Shown one piece after another: positions 21,747 to 32,917 of a stretch of DNA of 64,000 nt. Within the stretch, counting starts at the first letter, position 1; every line of letters begins with the position of its first letter. The DNA lies in NCBI GenBank assembly GCA_023053685.1, contig JALIGW010000001.1, positions 156,756,047 to 156,820,046 on the forward strand, in the 5' to 3' direction. This DNA comes from Diadophis punctatus similis. Taxonomy: Eukaryota; Chordata; Lepidosauria; Squamata; Dipsadidae. The position numbers and the translations under genes are program-made. The notes under the pieces were generated by a model, which was not told the DNA's origin, made no database searches, and saw only the letters and a list, made by a program, of their open reading frames with translations.

Positions 21747-22018
21747 CAGGGGTGAAATCCAGCAGGTTCTGACAGGTTCTGGAGAACCAGTAGCGGAAAT
21801 TTTGAGTAGTTTGGAGAACTGGCAAATACCACCTCTGGCTGGCCCCAGAGTGTGGTGGGAATGGGGATTTTGCAATATCCTTCCCCCAGGAGTGGGGAGG
21901 GAATGGAGATTTTGCAGTATCTTTCCCCTGCCACTCCCACCAAGCCACGCCCACCAAGTCACACCACGCCCACCAAGCCACGCCCATAGAACCGGTAGTA
22001 AAAATGGATTCACCACTG
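21747..22018. mobile_element. hAT nonautonomous element, 'CAGGGGTGAAATCC' ends
   Basis: The left end is CAGGGGTGAAATCCAGCAGG and the right end ATGGATTCACCACTG. The 8-bp duplication ttctgatg is exact (21739-21746 and 22019-22026). Tandem 'caccaagccacgccc' units lie near the right end. It is the inverted form of the subfamily at 23051. Confidence 0.92.
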
Positions 22019-22026
22019 TTCTGATG

Positions 22027-23042
22027 GCTCCTTTACTTAAATGCAGGGCTTCCAGGAACTCCCTGGTACTTCTACTGCGTTGTCAATTATTCTCATATTT
22101 TTCAGTTGAATGTATGGTTCATAACCATACACAAAGACTTTGCAGAATTAAATCCTCTTAATTGCTGCAAAAGTTGTTTTTCCTCTTCAGATCAATTTCA
22201 TATAATAATTTATATGTTGTTTTTGTTAATCCAATGTTTTGATCATGAACCATATTGTTATATATGTTCCATTATTGATTCTTTAAAAAATTGAATGGGT
22301 AACTGTAAGTACAACTCAACAACATATATTTCTAACTTAAACTCTTGATTTGGCAACTTGTTTCCTGAAATTTTATTTCCTTGCTCTATGTACCTTTCCA
22401 ATGATTCTAATATCAGCAAAAAGAAAGAAGAAATGGGACAAAATTGTCATTTTATAATAAATTTGGGGGATAAAAATCAATTTACAATCAACTTGGAAAC
22501 ACTTCTAAGCACTATCCATGTGAGAAAATCTAAGCTACAATTCATCTCTTTCATCTTCCTCAATGTCACAACTATAAAAGATTATTCCAAATTATTAAAA
22601 GCTTTATTTACATTAAGAAAACCCATAGGTGCTTTCTTTTATTATTAGCAGAGGCATTCAAGATACTATATTTTATATTGTCTCTTGTAAAAATTCAGAC
22701 TGATCAGGGCAAATTAGTTCAGTTAGAAACCTAATTTGTCTTCTTTCAATTCTTAATCTTTGTTTTAATTTGAAGACATATGAAAACAGACACGAAGTCA
22801 CCAAATTATGCAACCCAGGATTTACCTGTAATTAAAAATAACAATACCACATCATGGGTGCAGTATCTCAAACAAATCTGCAAAAGTCAGTGAATGTGGC
22901 TCTTGTGAGAGTCATTTGCTCTGTGTTATTCCAAATATCTTTCTTGGTCCTTGTGAAATAATCCACTTCTGTTTGGGCCTGCAATCATATGAATACATAC
23001 TTGAGACTAAAATCTGTTAAATATAGTGGAATAAACTCAGCG
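22027..23042. other. Unassigned AT-rich stretch
   Basis: No recognised gene or transposon. The frame at 22358-22648 is open for 96 codons but has AT-driven composition and no domain. Confidence 0.5.
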
Positions 23043-23050
23043 GTAGGAAT

Positions 23051-23345
23051 CAGTGGTGGGATTCATTTTTTTTTACTACCAGTTCTGTGGGCGTGGCTTG
23101 GTAGGTGTGGTGTGGCTTTGTGGGCGTGGCAGGGGAAGGATACTGTAAAATCTCCATTCCCACCCCACTCCATGGGAAGGTTACTGTAAAATCCCCATTT
23201 CCTCCCGATCAGCTGGGACTCAGGAAGCAAAGAATAGATGGAGGTGGGGCCAGTCAGAGGTGGTATTTACTGGTTCTCCGAACTACTCAAACTTTCTGCT
23301 ACTTGTTCTCCAGAACTGGTCAGAACCTGCTGAATCCCACCTCTG
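23051..23345. mobile_element. hAT nonautonomous element, 'CAGTGGTGGGATTC' ends
   Basis: It begins CAGTGGTGGGATTCA, ends GAATCCCACCTCTG and is flanked by exact gtaggaat duplications (23043-23050 and 23346-23353). Internal 'gtgggcgtggc' repeats and 'ggttctccgaactactcaaa' match 21747-22018 in reverse orientation. Confidence 0.93.
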
Positions 23346-23353
23346 GTAGGAAT

Positions 23354-24828
23354 ACACAAATGATTTGAAAGAGATCCTTTGGGACAAATGGAAGCATACA
23401 GTATATGAAGTACCTCTTTAAATAATTAAAACATCTATGTGTGGAAACAGCTGGAGGTAGTTTCTAAAGTACCATGGAAGAAAGAGATGCTTCATCTGCG
23501 CCTTGCACAACCTTAAGCAAATATTTCTGATGACTTACACAATCGTACTCAGCAAACAGTTCTACTTTTCCACTGGAGATGAGTTAGTCAAACCCAACCA
23601 CGTAGGTGAAGTGTGAACCATGCCTTTAATCACCATCGAAATCAATGTCACTTAGAAAGGCAGACATTGGCTGAAACACAGACTTTCATTTCTGTAATTG
23701 TACGTTATTACATTTCTGCTCATAGTCCTGAAGTTCAGCATAGTTTTCTACTTCACTGAAACAAAAAAAAATGAAGCCCTTATTTCTGTCTAACATCCAA
23801 TATTATTTAAATTTGGGGCGATATCAAATTGTTGCCTTCTTTCCAGCTTTTAGCCTCCTTAGAAACAGATCACCTCAAGGCTTGCCATGCGATGTTATAA
23901 GCATTCCCCTAACATAACATTATGAAGCTGGTCAGACCTTGGTTTTTTACAGTGTTTTATGTTACAACCCAATTAGACTCTTACAGTGCCCTCGCATGTA
24001 CTTAGAGTCTAGAATTTCACTAAATACACTGAATGCTTTATTTGGGGGCACCTTTGTGACACTGCCTAAGCAGTTTTAAGCAGGCTGAAAAATATGTTTC
24101 CAGTCAATCTCGCTCTTCAGAGATACATTATACACCATTGGCTAGCGCAGAGTCATAAACCATCATCTTTCCTGATTGCAAGATGCAGACGGTTATTATA
24201 CCAATAACTGCCCACAGCTACAGAATTTAGCAGGGGGGGGGGGACACAATTATTTCCAGTATTTCACAGAGCCCTACTCTAACAAATTATATGAAGATTA
24301 ACTAATGGCAGCTGCAGCCACTGGATAGTTAGTCAAATTGGCCATGACGTGTCTGCCTGATGCTCTGTCTATTCTTAGAGAAGGTTCTTTGCCAGCCTTT
24401 GGTACAAGGTACTTTCGCCCCCCCCCCCCATAAAGCCAGACTGGATGTTGAGTCTTTCCCTTGCCTGAAACAGAATGGTTGCCTAAATCTACCATTAACA
24501 TCTCAGACATTTCCAAACATTTGGAAGTAAATCTAATATATTCCTGCCTTTTTGCTAAGAAAGAAAATCCAGTGTGCATAATCATGTGAAGGGAATATCT
24601 TTCCCAGTCTAAAATATCATGAGGGATTAAGAACTCCAAATGGTTTCCTCTCCTTTCAGGGGGAGTGGGCCATCCATCAGCCTAGGAGGAAGGGCTCTGT
24701 CATCCCTTGAACTGTGGAGGTCTTCAATGCTTGGATAATTTCATTAATAGGTATAAAAATTGGTGCCATCATTTCCTAAAAGAAAGGGGGGAAAGGCTCT
24801 AAAGCACTAGGAAAAGGGCGACACTTAC
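23354..24828. other. Unassigned, mostly single-copy stretch
   Basis: No recognised repeat over about 1.5 kb apart from poly(G) and poly(C) runs near 24232 and 24419. Base composition is more balanced than in neighbouring AT-rich DNA. The frame at 24298-24639 (113 codons, minus strand) crosses a poly(C) run and shows no domain. Confidence 0.5.
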
Positions 24829-25110
24829 CTTTAACAGAATAACAGAGTTGGAAGGGACCTTGGAGGTCTTCTAGTCCAACCCCTTGCTTAAGCAGGAGAC
24901 CTTATACCATTTCAGACAAATAATTGTCTAATCTCTTCTTTAAAAAACCCCAGTGTTGGAGCACCCACAACTTCTTCAGGCAAGTTGATGAATTGTTCCT
25001 CATTGTCAGGAAATTTATCCTTAGTTCTAGATTGCTCCTCTCCGTGGTTCTACTTTTTTTTATTTACAAAAAAAATATCCTTTGTTCTACCTTTTTTAAA
25101 GTATCCTGCT
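24829..25110 (-). mobile_element. CR1 LINE 3' end, minus strand
   Basis: On the plus strand it reads 'aataacagagttggaaggga', 'ccttggaggtcttctagtcc' and 'gcaggagaccttataccat', the reverse complement of the CR1 3' region seen forward at 44290-44375. The 5' limit is indistinct. It is a truncated, noncoding copy. Confidence 0.85.
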
Positions 25111-25191
25111 TTGAGAAGGAGGAACAGCTTCTCCATGCCAATTCTGTTCAGTTCTCAAGTAAGGTGTCAGGAACCAGAGTATGCTCCAAGC

Positions 25192-25819
25192 CAGGGGCGG
25201 GTTCCTAATTTTTTTACTACCACTCTGTGGGCGTGGCTTCTTTTGTGAGTGTGGCTTGCCAGCCATGTGACCAGGTGGGCGTGGCTTGCCGGTCATATAT
25301 TAGTTATTTCAGAGAGATGTTACTACTATTTTTGCTATTTTATAGCTTACATGAAAAGCTTTGCATACAAAGTGCGTGTTACACCATGGCAACACAGCAA
25401 CCTTTATATGCAGAAAATGCTATAGTTAAAAGACAAGCAAGTCTCATACAGCATTTTTGGTTTCAGTCATGGATTCCTTAGACGAAAATATTGAGGACTG
25501 TTAAAAGAACAGTATCTTTTAACAGTCCTCAATGTTTTTGTCTAAAGAATAACAGTATAAAACTGTATAAAATTAACAGTATGAAAGGTTAAGCTTTCGG
25601 AAAATGCCCACTTTGGGAAGCTTTAGGCAAAAGCGAAGGAAAAGTGTCAAATGCGAGTTTCTGGGCATGCGCAGAAGAAATTTTTTTTTAATCTAAATTT
25701 TTTTTAAAAAAAATGGCGGCACCCAGGCACTGGCAACCGGCTGCACCGGTACTGTGACGTCACCAGTGGGCCGCTACCGGTGCTATAGAGTGGACCGCAC
25801 CGGTAGGAACCCACCACTG
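25192..25819 (+). mobile_element. hAT nonautonomous element, long form (628 bp)
   Basis: It begins CAGGGGCGGGTTCCTAA, ends GTAGGAACCCACCACTG and has exact ctccaagc duplications (25184-25191 and 25820-25827). Its right half ('ggcggcaccca', 'gtgacgtcaccag') matches 57138-57662 in reverse. The middle (25300-25620) is not shared with that copy and contains a hairpin, so it may hold a later insertion. Confidence 0.92.
25478..25545 (+). repeat. Near-perfect 30-bp hairpin inside the hAT element
   Basis: Arms 25478-25507 and 25516-25545 pair at 28 of 30 positions around an 8-base loop. Both mismatches become G:U pairs in a plus-strand RNA. No known RNA family was recognised. Confidence 0.85.
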
Positions 25820-26080
25820 CTCCAAGCTACTTGGAACTCCTTAGAGGATTGATGCTATATTTAAAATACAGAAATATATCTTCATGTTTCAAGCAGGTTT
25901 ATCACATTCTGAAAAAGAGGAATCTTCTCCAATGCAAATAATAAAAGATTTTTGGGGTTTGATTATAGTTACTCTGAGCTTGACCGATTCAATTCTACCA
26001 TCTTTTAAAACCAAGAAAGGTGATCAGGTTGATAACACCATCCAACAGAGACGAAACCAGGAATGGAGGATATAATGACT

Positions 26081-26233
26081 GGCTTAGGGTTGACTCAGCC
26101 TTTCATTCTTCTGAGGTTGGTAAAATGAGGACAAAGATTGTTGGAGGCAATATGCTGGCTCTGCTTAGAGAAGGCTATAAAAGCATTATGAAGCTGTATC
26201 TAAGTCTAAGTACTATTGCTATGTATAATGCTA
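26081..26233 (+). mobile_element. Squamate SINE-like repeat, plus-strand fragment
   Basis: The segment 'ggttgactcagcctttcat', 'gaggttggtaaaatgag', 'aagcattatgaagctgta' and 'agtctaagtactattgcta' is the reverse complement of the repeat at 28702-28945. It lacks a clear tRNA-like head. Confidence 0.75.
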
Positions 26234-28004
26234 CTGAAGACAAAATCTGGGGATCTGCAAAAATGGGTGGATTTATTTTTAATCACATGATGACAGTCTT
26301 ATGTTCTCTGCAAAGGACAATGAGGAAGAACTGATCAGGCCAGGCTTTCGATTCCCAAACAAAATCCCAGCTACTGACATTTGCCTAATTATCTGTCCTC
26401 ATCATCTGTCATTTCTTGAACACCTCATTCAGATGCCAGGTATTTCTGATATTATTCATGTAGAATCTTTTCATGAAAATGGACTTTATTACGTGAAGTG
26501 TGGGGGGGGAGAGAGAGCAAGACCCTTCCTTTGGGCAAAAAGAGCCCATCTGCACCAAGAGGGGTCTGAAACCTCACATGCTACCTTCTCAAAGAAGATG
26601 TTTCCCATGACCTCCCAGCAAAAGTTCTGCATCCCACCCTAGGAATTTGTTCTTTGTGGCTTTTACCCTGGGCTTTGAGGCGTGATAATTTCCCCCTATT
26701 GTTTCAGGGTGAGTGACTTCCCAGCCCTCACAAACAAAGCTTTTCTTTTCTTTTTTTCTTTTTTTCTTTCTTTTTTCTTTTTTCTGCACAAGTCCCAGGG
26801 CAGCAGAATCTAGTGCTTGCCTCTTGCCATCCCAAGTTGCAGTATCCAAATAGGACTGTCAAAAGAAATGAGGTTTTCCTTGACTAGTTCTATATTTCTT
26901 ACAAGAAAGTAAGTCACTGGATCTATTTTCTTAGCTGCAAATATTCAGTTCGTGGAGTTTTAGAGAGGAATATGGACAGACTATATCCCTTGCCTTTGTT
27001 TCTTCTCACTTGCAATGTTAATGTCCAGCATCTATGTTTGGATAGCTCGTTCATTGACTCCACACTCAATGGTGTTTAGTAGATTATCAGAATGCCATCT
27101 GCAAGCAAACCCCAATCCTCTTTTTTTTCTCTCATTTCCAGAGCCCCTCTACTTACTGTGGCTAAATTTGGGGATGTGGTTCACTGCCAGTTTTAAGAAA
27201 GGATTGTATGCCACTTGTAGCACAGACTCCTTTTTAAAAAAATGTAATGAAAAGCACTTCCCCAAAAAAATCAGGCAAAAAAATATCATGAGACTGCATG
27301 TTTGCCGAAATACCCCACTCTCTGTGGTCCTTTGACTCTTGATAAGCTTCATAGTAACTAAATTGAATTCATGCCCTGGATGGAAAGAGAAAAGACACCA
27401 ATTCTATACTGTAAGTGAAGAATCTGAAAGGGGCTGTGTAAAAGGTTACATTCATTGGTTGTGAGTTCTCTCTGACTGAGTGGCGCTCCTGGGCTATCAG
27501 TGATTGTGAGTGTGAGTGTGCTAAGCAAACCTCCTTTGGTTGTCAAGCTCCATCTTTTCTCAGCCAGACTGATTCAGTAAAAGTTTATCCAAGCCTGGCT
27601 TGATATCGCTTTACATTATAGCATGTATTCCTTATGAGGCTTCCAGTTTAAACGAGTAGTGGGTGCTATAGTCCTCAAAGCTTTGAATGGCCAAAGTGTC
27701 AACTGTTTTGCTACAAATATGTGCAATGATTACGTTCTGCAGGAGAGACATTTTGGAGAATACCTTTGTCCATTATGAGACATGCAGGAAAGAATTTCTT
27801 TCTATCTTTCCCTAATGGTGGAAGGTTCTCTTTACAGTTACAGCTGGCCCCTGCTTTCTTAATTTTATGGGAAATAAAGACCCATCTTTTTTATTTGACC
27901 TTCTAGATGATAAACTTTATGAAATGGAAGGATGCTTATAGTTCATCAAGCAAAACCTCCTGCTCGATATAGAGATCTACTAGAGTATTCCCATATATCC
28001 ATGT
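26234..28004. other. Unassigned stretch
   Basis: No gene was confirmed. A pyrimidine-rich simple repeat (TTTTTCTTTC)n lies at about 26740-26784. The 113-codon frame at 26301-26642 has no recognisable domain and crosses a poly(G) run. The rest looks single-copy. Confidence 0.5.
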
Positions 28005-28231
28005 AGACTCCATTAAAAAACCTCTATTGAGAGGGAGTCCACCAGACCAATTGATGAGAGCGATCAACCAGTGGAACAGCTTGCCTGCGGAGGTTGTGAG
28101 AGCTCCAACACTTGAGACTTTCAAAAGGAGATTGGACTGCCATTTATCCGAAATGGTGTAGGGACTCCTGCTTGAGCGGGGGGTTGGACTAGATGACTTA
28201 CAAGGTCCCTTCCAACTCTAATAATAATCTA
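28005..28231 (+). mobile_element. CR1 LINE 3' end, plus strand
   Basis: Landmarks are 'gtggaacagcttgcctgcgg', 'gattggactgccatttatc', 'tgtagggactcctgcttgag' and 'aggtcccttccaactcta'. It ends in a short AAT-rich tail. It is a truncated copy of the family at 43889-44400. Confidence 0.85.
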
Positions 28232-28239
28232 ATTAGTTC

Positions 28240-28480
28240 ATCACTCTTACCATCAAGAATTTCCTTCTAATATTCATCCTGACTCTCCTTTCGTTACAAC
28301 CTGATGCTTGTCATGATCTCAATTTCAACAGAGCTCAGTTCCACATCCTTTATCCATGCTAGACTTCAAGATACATGTAGACTGCTATCATATTCCCCCT
28401 TAGATTTCTTTTTTGCAAACACAAGTGCTTTTATAGTGTTTACATCTGAACATACGTTCTCCAGAACAATCTAGGTCATA
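28240..28480 (-). mobile_element. Possible older CR1-like fragment, minus strand
   Basis: 'aatttccttctaatattcat', 'ctgactctcc' and 'gactgctatcatattccccc' resemble a diverged reverse-complement CR1 3' region. Support is weak. Confidence 0.35.
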
Positions 28481-28701
28481 TTTTAGATTTTTATTTTCAG
28501 CTTGTTGTGTCATATGTAAGCCACTGCAGAGTGGCAACAAGTTTCTTTTCTTCTCCAAGGTCATCTCTAAAAGCCACTCAGAAGTATCTACTCACTTTTT
28601 AAAACCTACTTAATTTGCACATGGGACTTCAGGGTAGAAGAACCCTGTTTTACCAGTGGATGCCATGCTGCTGGTGGATAGATTCATGCATTCTGAGTAC
28701 A

Positions 28702-28945
28702 GTTAGCAATAGCAATAGCACTTAGACTTATATACCGCTTCATAGTGCTTTACAGCCCTCTCTAAGCGGTTTACAGAGTTCAGCATATTGCCCCCAACAA
28801 TCTGGGTTCTCATTTTACCCACCTCGGAAGGATGGAAGGCTGAGTCAACCTTGAGCCTGGTGAGATTTGAACAGCTGAACTAGCAGTCAGCTGGAGTAGC
28901 CTGCAGTAGCTGCATTTAACCACTGTGCCACCTTGGCTCCTTCCA
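28702..28945 (-). mobile_element. tRNA-headed squamate SINE, minus strand
   Basis: The plus strand reads 'gcaatagcaatagcactta', 'cttatataccgcttcatag' and 'accttgagcctggtgag', ending 'tttaaccactgtgccacc'. On the minus strand that last part is a tRNA-like head with an A-box-like 'ggtggcacagtggttaa', and 'gttcaaatctcacc' near 28870 is a B box. This is a common snake and lizard SINE type. Confidence 0.75.
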
Positions 28946-29311
28946 GTTTGCTTCTTCCTAAGCCATATTTAATGAGCCCAGCAACCATTAAGTTTAGTAG
29001 TGCTACAAGAATACACTGCTCTTGTTCGTGTAGAGTGTAACACTCTAATGTGTTACATAATTAGTCAAATTATGTGTCTGAAGATGTATTAGCCCCAGTA
29101 ATTCATTCAGGCAAGTGGGCCCGTTCTCTGTGTACAATAACACATTTCCAAAGTTCTTACAACAGCACCATCTCATTTTCTACTCTTTTGAGCTTTGAAA
29201 TTCATGCGCTAATGAACTGATACCTTTCTTTGGTGGTTGTGGTACAATGTAACAATATTAATTCCATGTGACGCAATCTAGCATCGACTTTAAAAAGACA
29301 ATGAAGAGTAA
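28946..29311. other. Unassigned, possibly conserved noncoding
   Basis: Single-copy, repeat-free DNA with homeodomain-like motifs ('cataattagtcaaattatg', 'gcgctaatgaac') around 29050-29220. No coding potential was seen. Regulatory function is speculation from motif content. Confidence 0.3.
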
Positions 29312-29384
29312 TACACTTACACTCACCACGTCCCTATTCTTTTTCCCTTGTGAAGGCAATAGGGACATGGTGAGTGTAAGTATA
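29312..29384 (-). ncRNA. Hairpin resembling a miRNA precursor (candidate only)
   Basis: Arms 29312-29338 and 29358-29384 (27 bases each) flank a 19-base loop. Pairing is 25 of 27, and both exceptions become G:U pairs in a minus-strand transcript. Stem length and loop size suit Drosha/Dicer processing, but such near-perfect pairing is also typical of a recent foldback or a young MITE remnant. No known miRNA seed was recognised. Confidence 0.3.
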
Positions 29385-30188
29385 TTCCAATTAATATACT
29401 TAATTGTAAGTATTAATCATAAACATTATGATGTAACTTTTAAGATTAAAGTGAAATTCCAGTCAAAATCCTACCCATGTTTATGAAGATGAACCAAGTG
29501 AGTTACAGTATTGCTGAATACATTACACATAGAATTAAGTTCCTTTTTTATTTTAAATGTATTACATGTCTTCCCAGTGCACACAAGATATGCCAATCGA
29601 CAGCTATTTTTTTGGAATAACAGATCTGGACTACAAAACCCAGGACCATCATTAGATGGCAGCAAAAAGATATTTTTCTGTCTCTGTTTGCTGTCATCAA
29701 GTGATCACCTGGATTTTTGAAGCCCAAATCTGGAGGCCTTAATTTCATGGAACCACATTTCAAAGTAGGCTTGTGTTTTTGCACAGCTCAAGGGAGGGAT
29801 TCTTATCAGTGAATGTTTCCCTTTTATCACATGCATTACACTCTTTATTGATGTTTGTAGCAGCGGTTCTCCTTGATTTCTGAGAAGCGTTCATTGCCTA
29901 TAGGCTGTAAAGGAGATAAACATCTTACAACCCTCTTTTTAATTACTCAAAGACACCAAACATTGGAAAAATCCCCAAGTCACTTCCGATCTTCTTGGAG
30001 CTGCTTTCATAGCTAAGCATGTAAACGCTGGGGGAAATGAGTCACAGCGCTACTGGAGTTGGAATGACGCATTTTGGCTCTTTCCCTTGGAATGCTCTAT
30101 AAGAAAAAGAAAGGTAATTTCAATGCCTTTATTTTAATCCTGGTGCTAAGAAATGCATATATCCATATATTCATTTCCAAGAATGAAC
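29385..30188. other. Unassigned stretch
   Basis: No recognised gene or transposon. The frames at 29471-29784 overlap on both strands and have no domain. Confidence 0.5.
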
Positions 30189-30253
30189 ATAGTGATGGAC
30201 AGACGGACGGATGGAAAAACGGACGGACGGACGGATGGACGGGTAGGCGGATG

Positions 30254-30304
<51 letters not shown>

Positions 30305-30396
30305 GGATGGATGGATGGATGGATGGATGGATGGATGGATGGATGGATGGATGGATGGATGGATGATGGATAGATGGATAGATGGATAGATGGATA

Positions 30397-30434
<38 letters not shown>

Positions 30435-30505
30435 AGAGAGAGGGAGAGAGGAGAGAGAGAGAGAGAGAGAGAGAGACAATAGACAGACAGACAGACAGAC
30501 AGATG
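30189..30505. repeat. Large compound microsatellite
   Basis: In order: (ACGG/ATGG)n, (ATAG)n from about 30255, (ATGG)n from about 30304, (ATGGATAG)n, (AG)n with GGGA interruptions, then (ACAG)n to about 30502. The long Ser/Ile/His and Ser/Leu frames on the minus strand are translations of this array. Confidence 0.97.
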
Positions 30506-30780
30506 ATAGTGTTTTGGAGTGGGGTGGGAGATAATACATTATTGTGGTCCCAAGCAAAGTGATTTATGGAAGACCCTTCGCTTCTTATAGAGGAGGCCTT
30601 TTGGCAGAAAGTCATCTGAATAAAGAAAATGGGGATTGGCATTTTCGTTTCCTATCATGCCATGAGATCGTAAGAAAAACTAAAATGGTGGTTCCTACTC
30701 TTAGTACTGTTGTCTGACCTGGAACCTCATTATCTGCTGATTGTTCTAATCAAAGCTGGGCTGCTGGGTCCAGAAGATTG
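30506..30780. other. Unassigned stretch
   Basis: No gene or recognised repeat. Confidence 0.45.
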
Positions 30781-30990
30781 ATTTTACTATCTTTGACAGT
30801 TGCCACAAAGGTGCTTTTTCAAGAGAACTTTTTGCAACTGAACTTTCTTAGCTTTTTCCTTGGAAACGTTTCACTTCTCATCCAAGAAGATTCTTCAATT
30901 CTGACATTTTTGAAGGAAAAAGAAAGAAAGAAGGTCCAGTTGCCTTTTGAAAAAGCACCTTTGGGAGAACCATGACTTGGATGACTGAGA
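30781..30990. repeat. Inverted-repeat segment of an unidentified interspersed repeat
   Basis: 'cacaaaggtgctttttcaa' near 30805 and 'ttgaaaaagcacctttggg' near 30946 are inverted copies about 120 bp apart. The intervening 'tttcacttctcatccaagaa' and the following 'ttggatgactgagaag' recall a repeat common in fish and reptile genomes. The family is not resolved. Confidence 0.5.
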
Positions 30991-31573
30991 AGCTGGACTG
31001 TTGCTCATTTTTCTCATAAGTCTGGTGTACATGAATGCCCAAAGCAAGGAGAGGTTTCCACCAACGAAGAAACATGCATCATAACATTGCAATCAAGTAT
31101 GTATTTGTGATGTCACAACTCCAATACAAAAGGGGCAGAATTTGTATCAACACATGCATTTTGGCATTTGTCCTCCTTCCCCTCACTCAAGGATGCCCAT
31201 GATGGTGCACAAAGCCATTTCTTTGCACCTATATTTAAAAGTATTCTGACTGTAAAATAAGATCAAAGGCCAATATATTTGGTAAGGTTGATGATTTAAA
31301 TTTAAATAAACAAATTTAATTACTTAACCACCAGCAGCACCCAAAAAGAGTATACAAGTTTGACACAAATCAGAGAAAGCAAGTTTCTCTTATCATGAGA
31401 ATTCAAAGAAGCATGTCCCACCTCACATACAAACACACACATACACACAAACAGATGGAAAACATTTTGAAGGAATCACAAAGCACTTGTATGCAAGTTA
31501 ATATAAGAAATATGATGTCATAATTTTAAGATTTATGCGGGTCTTGATAACAAAAGGAGCCGTTTAATTCCAG
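30991..31573. other. Unassigned AT-rich stretch
   Basis: No recognised gene or transposon. A short AC-rich run lies near 31430. Confidence 0.5.
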
Positions 31574-31624
31574 ACCAGGAGTACAACTTCACCGGAAAAG
31601 GACCTCAGCTCTGGGTGTTTCCAG
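31574..31624 (+). CDS. Possible 51-nt microexon (weak candidate)
   Basis: The segment follows AATTCCAG and is followed by a strong donor, TTTCCAG|GTGAGTC. All three frames are open over its 51 bases. The most protein-like gives QEYNFTGKGPQLWVF. The upstream pyrimidine tract is poor, so this may be a decoy donor. No gene is recognised. Confidence 0.2.
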
Positions 31625-32518
31625 GTGAGTCAATATTATGTATAAATATTTCCATCATTTATCATCATTAGTCCTAATGATGGATACTAGTATAAGAAAC
31701 AGATTGACACACTGCTGCGTGATTTTGGTGGCAACTAGTAAAACAGGAAAACTTTCCCCTACGGCAATTCTAATCTGCTTATTTTATTAAAAAGTTAATA
31801 AGCAACTTGTTTATGGGACATAACTACCTACATGGGAGAAATCTCTATAGTGTGGTCAAAGGCTCTATATTACTAAGATCGAATTTGGGGAGTGAAAATA
31901 CAAACTAGAAATCAAATGTACCATCTGCACAATGAATGTGATTAACCATTGAAATAAAATTCCTATGGAAAGGGCTTAATTCTATGTTAATTTTCCCCTC
32001 TTTTACAATGCCTTTAAGAGCTAGGGAGGACTTTAGCTGAAAGAGGTCATGCTGGATTCACAATTTGGGTTGTTTCAAATCTCTTCTGACATTGTGTTGA
32101 TTAGAATCATCCTCAATATCAATTCTAAGCAGCCCAATAGGGGGGGTGGACAACATAAACCACACTACTCTTTGTTCAATAAATGCTGGAATTAATATAT
32201 TTTTTCAAGACTTTCAATGATTAATTTCTCACCCTGAACCAAAGAAGCCATACTGATGTTCTCCAGTATTACAGATGGAAAGTATTAAGTGAAACAAGAT
32301 GGATTAGCACAGGCAGCTCTCAGTTGAAAAAGGAAAATGTAGAGAAGCAAACCTGGCTTAAAGGCCTTTTGAGTTGGATGGCACTTTAGGTTTTGTCTAT
32401 CTGTGACATAATCATAGTCCGGAGTCATTGTGCATGAATTGCATGGCTACATAAATTTGTTTAATAAATAAATAATTTTTTTAAAAAATCTGATTTCAAA
32501 AGAGGTGTCTAGGAAGTA
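31625..32518. other. Unassigned AT-rich stretch
   Basis: No gene was seen. A retroposon-like tail ('ttaataaataaataatttttt') lies near 32460-32485. Confidence 0.5.
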
Positions 32519-32917
32519 TAGGTAGTCCTTGACGTACAACCACGATTGAGCCCAAAATTTATGTTGTTAAGCAAGACATTTGTTAAGTGAGCTTTGCCCC
32601 ATTTTATGATCATTCTTGCCACAGTTGTTAAGTGAATCACTGCAGGTGATAAGTTACTAACCCAATTGTTAAATGGATCTGGCTTCCCCATTGACTGTGC
32701 TTGTCAGAAGGTTGCAAAAGGTAGTCACATGACCCCGGGACACTGCAATGGTCATAACTATGAACCAGTTGCCAAGCATCTGAATTTTGATCACATGATC
32801 ATGGGGTTGCTGCAAAGGTCGCAACTCTGAAAAATGGTCATAAGTCACTTTTTTCCAGTACCGTTGTAACTTTGAATAGTCACTAAATGAACTGTTATAA
32901 GTCAAAGACTACCTGTG
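32519..32917 (-). mobile_element. TA-target MITE, copy 3, reverse orientation
   Basis: It starts TAGGTAGTCCTTGACGTAC and ends AGTCAAAGACTACCTGTG. The body is the reverse complement of copies 1 and 4 ('cccattttatgatcattcttgcc', 'ttgccaagcatctgaatttt'). Confidence 0.8.

Noticed and set aside
21689..22161. ORFs of 83-119 codons near 21.7-22.2 kb
   Set aside because: They cross the boundaries of the hAT at 21747-22018 and are not conserved in its relatives.
26301..26642. 113-codon ORF as an exon
   Set aside because: It begins just after SINE-derived sequence, crosses a poly(G) run, and shows no domain or convincing splice sites.
30189..30505. CRISPR-like array
   Set aside because: It is a tandem microsatellite with no spacer structure, in a vertebrate genome.
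30097..30642. 181- and 128-codon minus-strand ORFs rich in Ser, Leu, Ile and His
   Set aside because: They are translations of the compound microsatellite.
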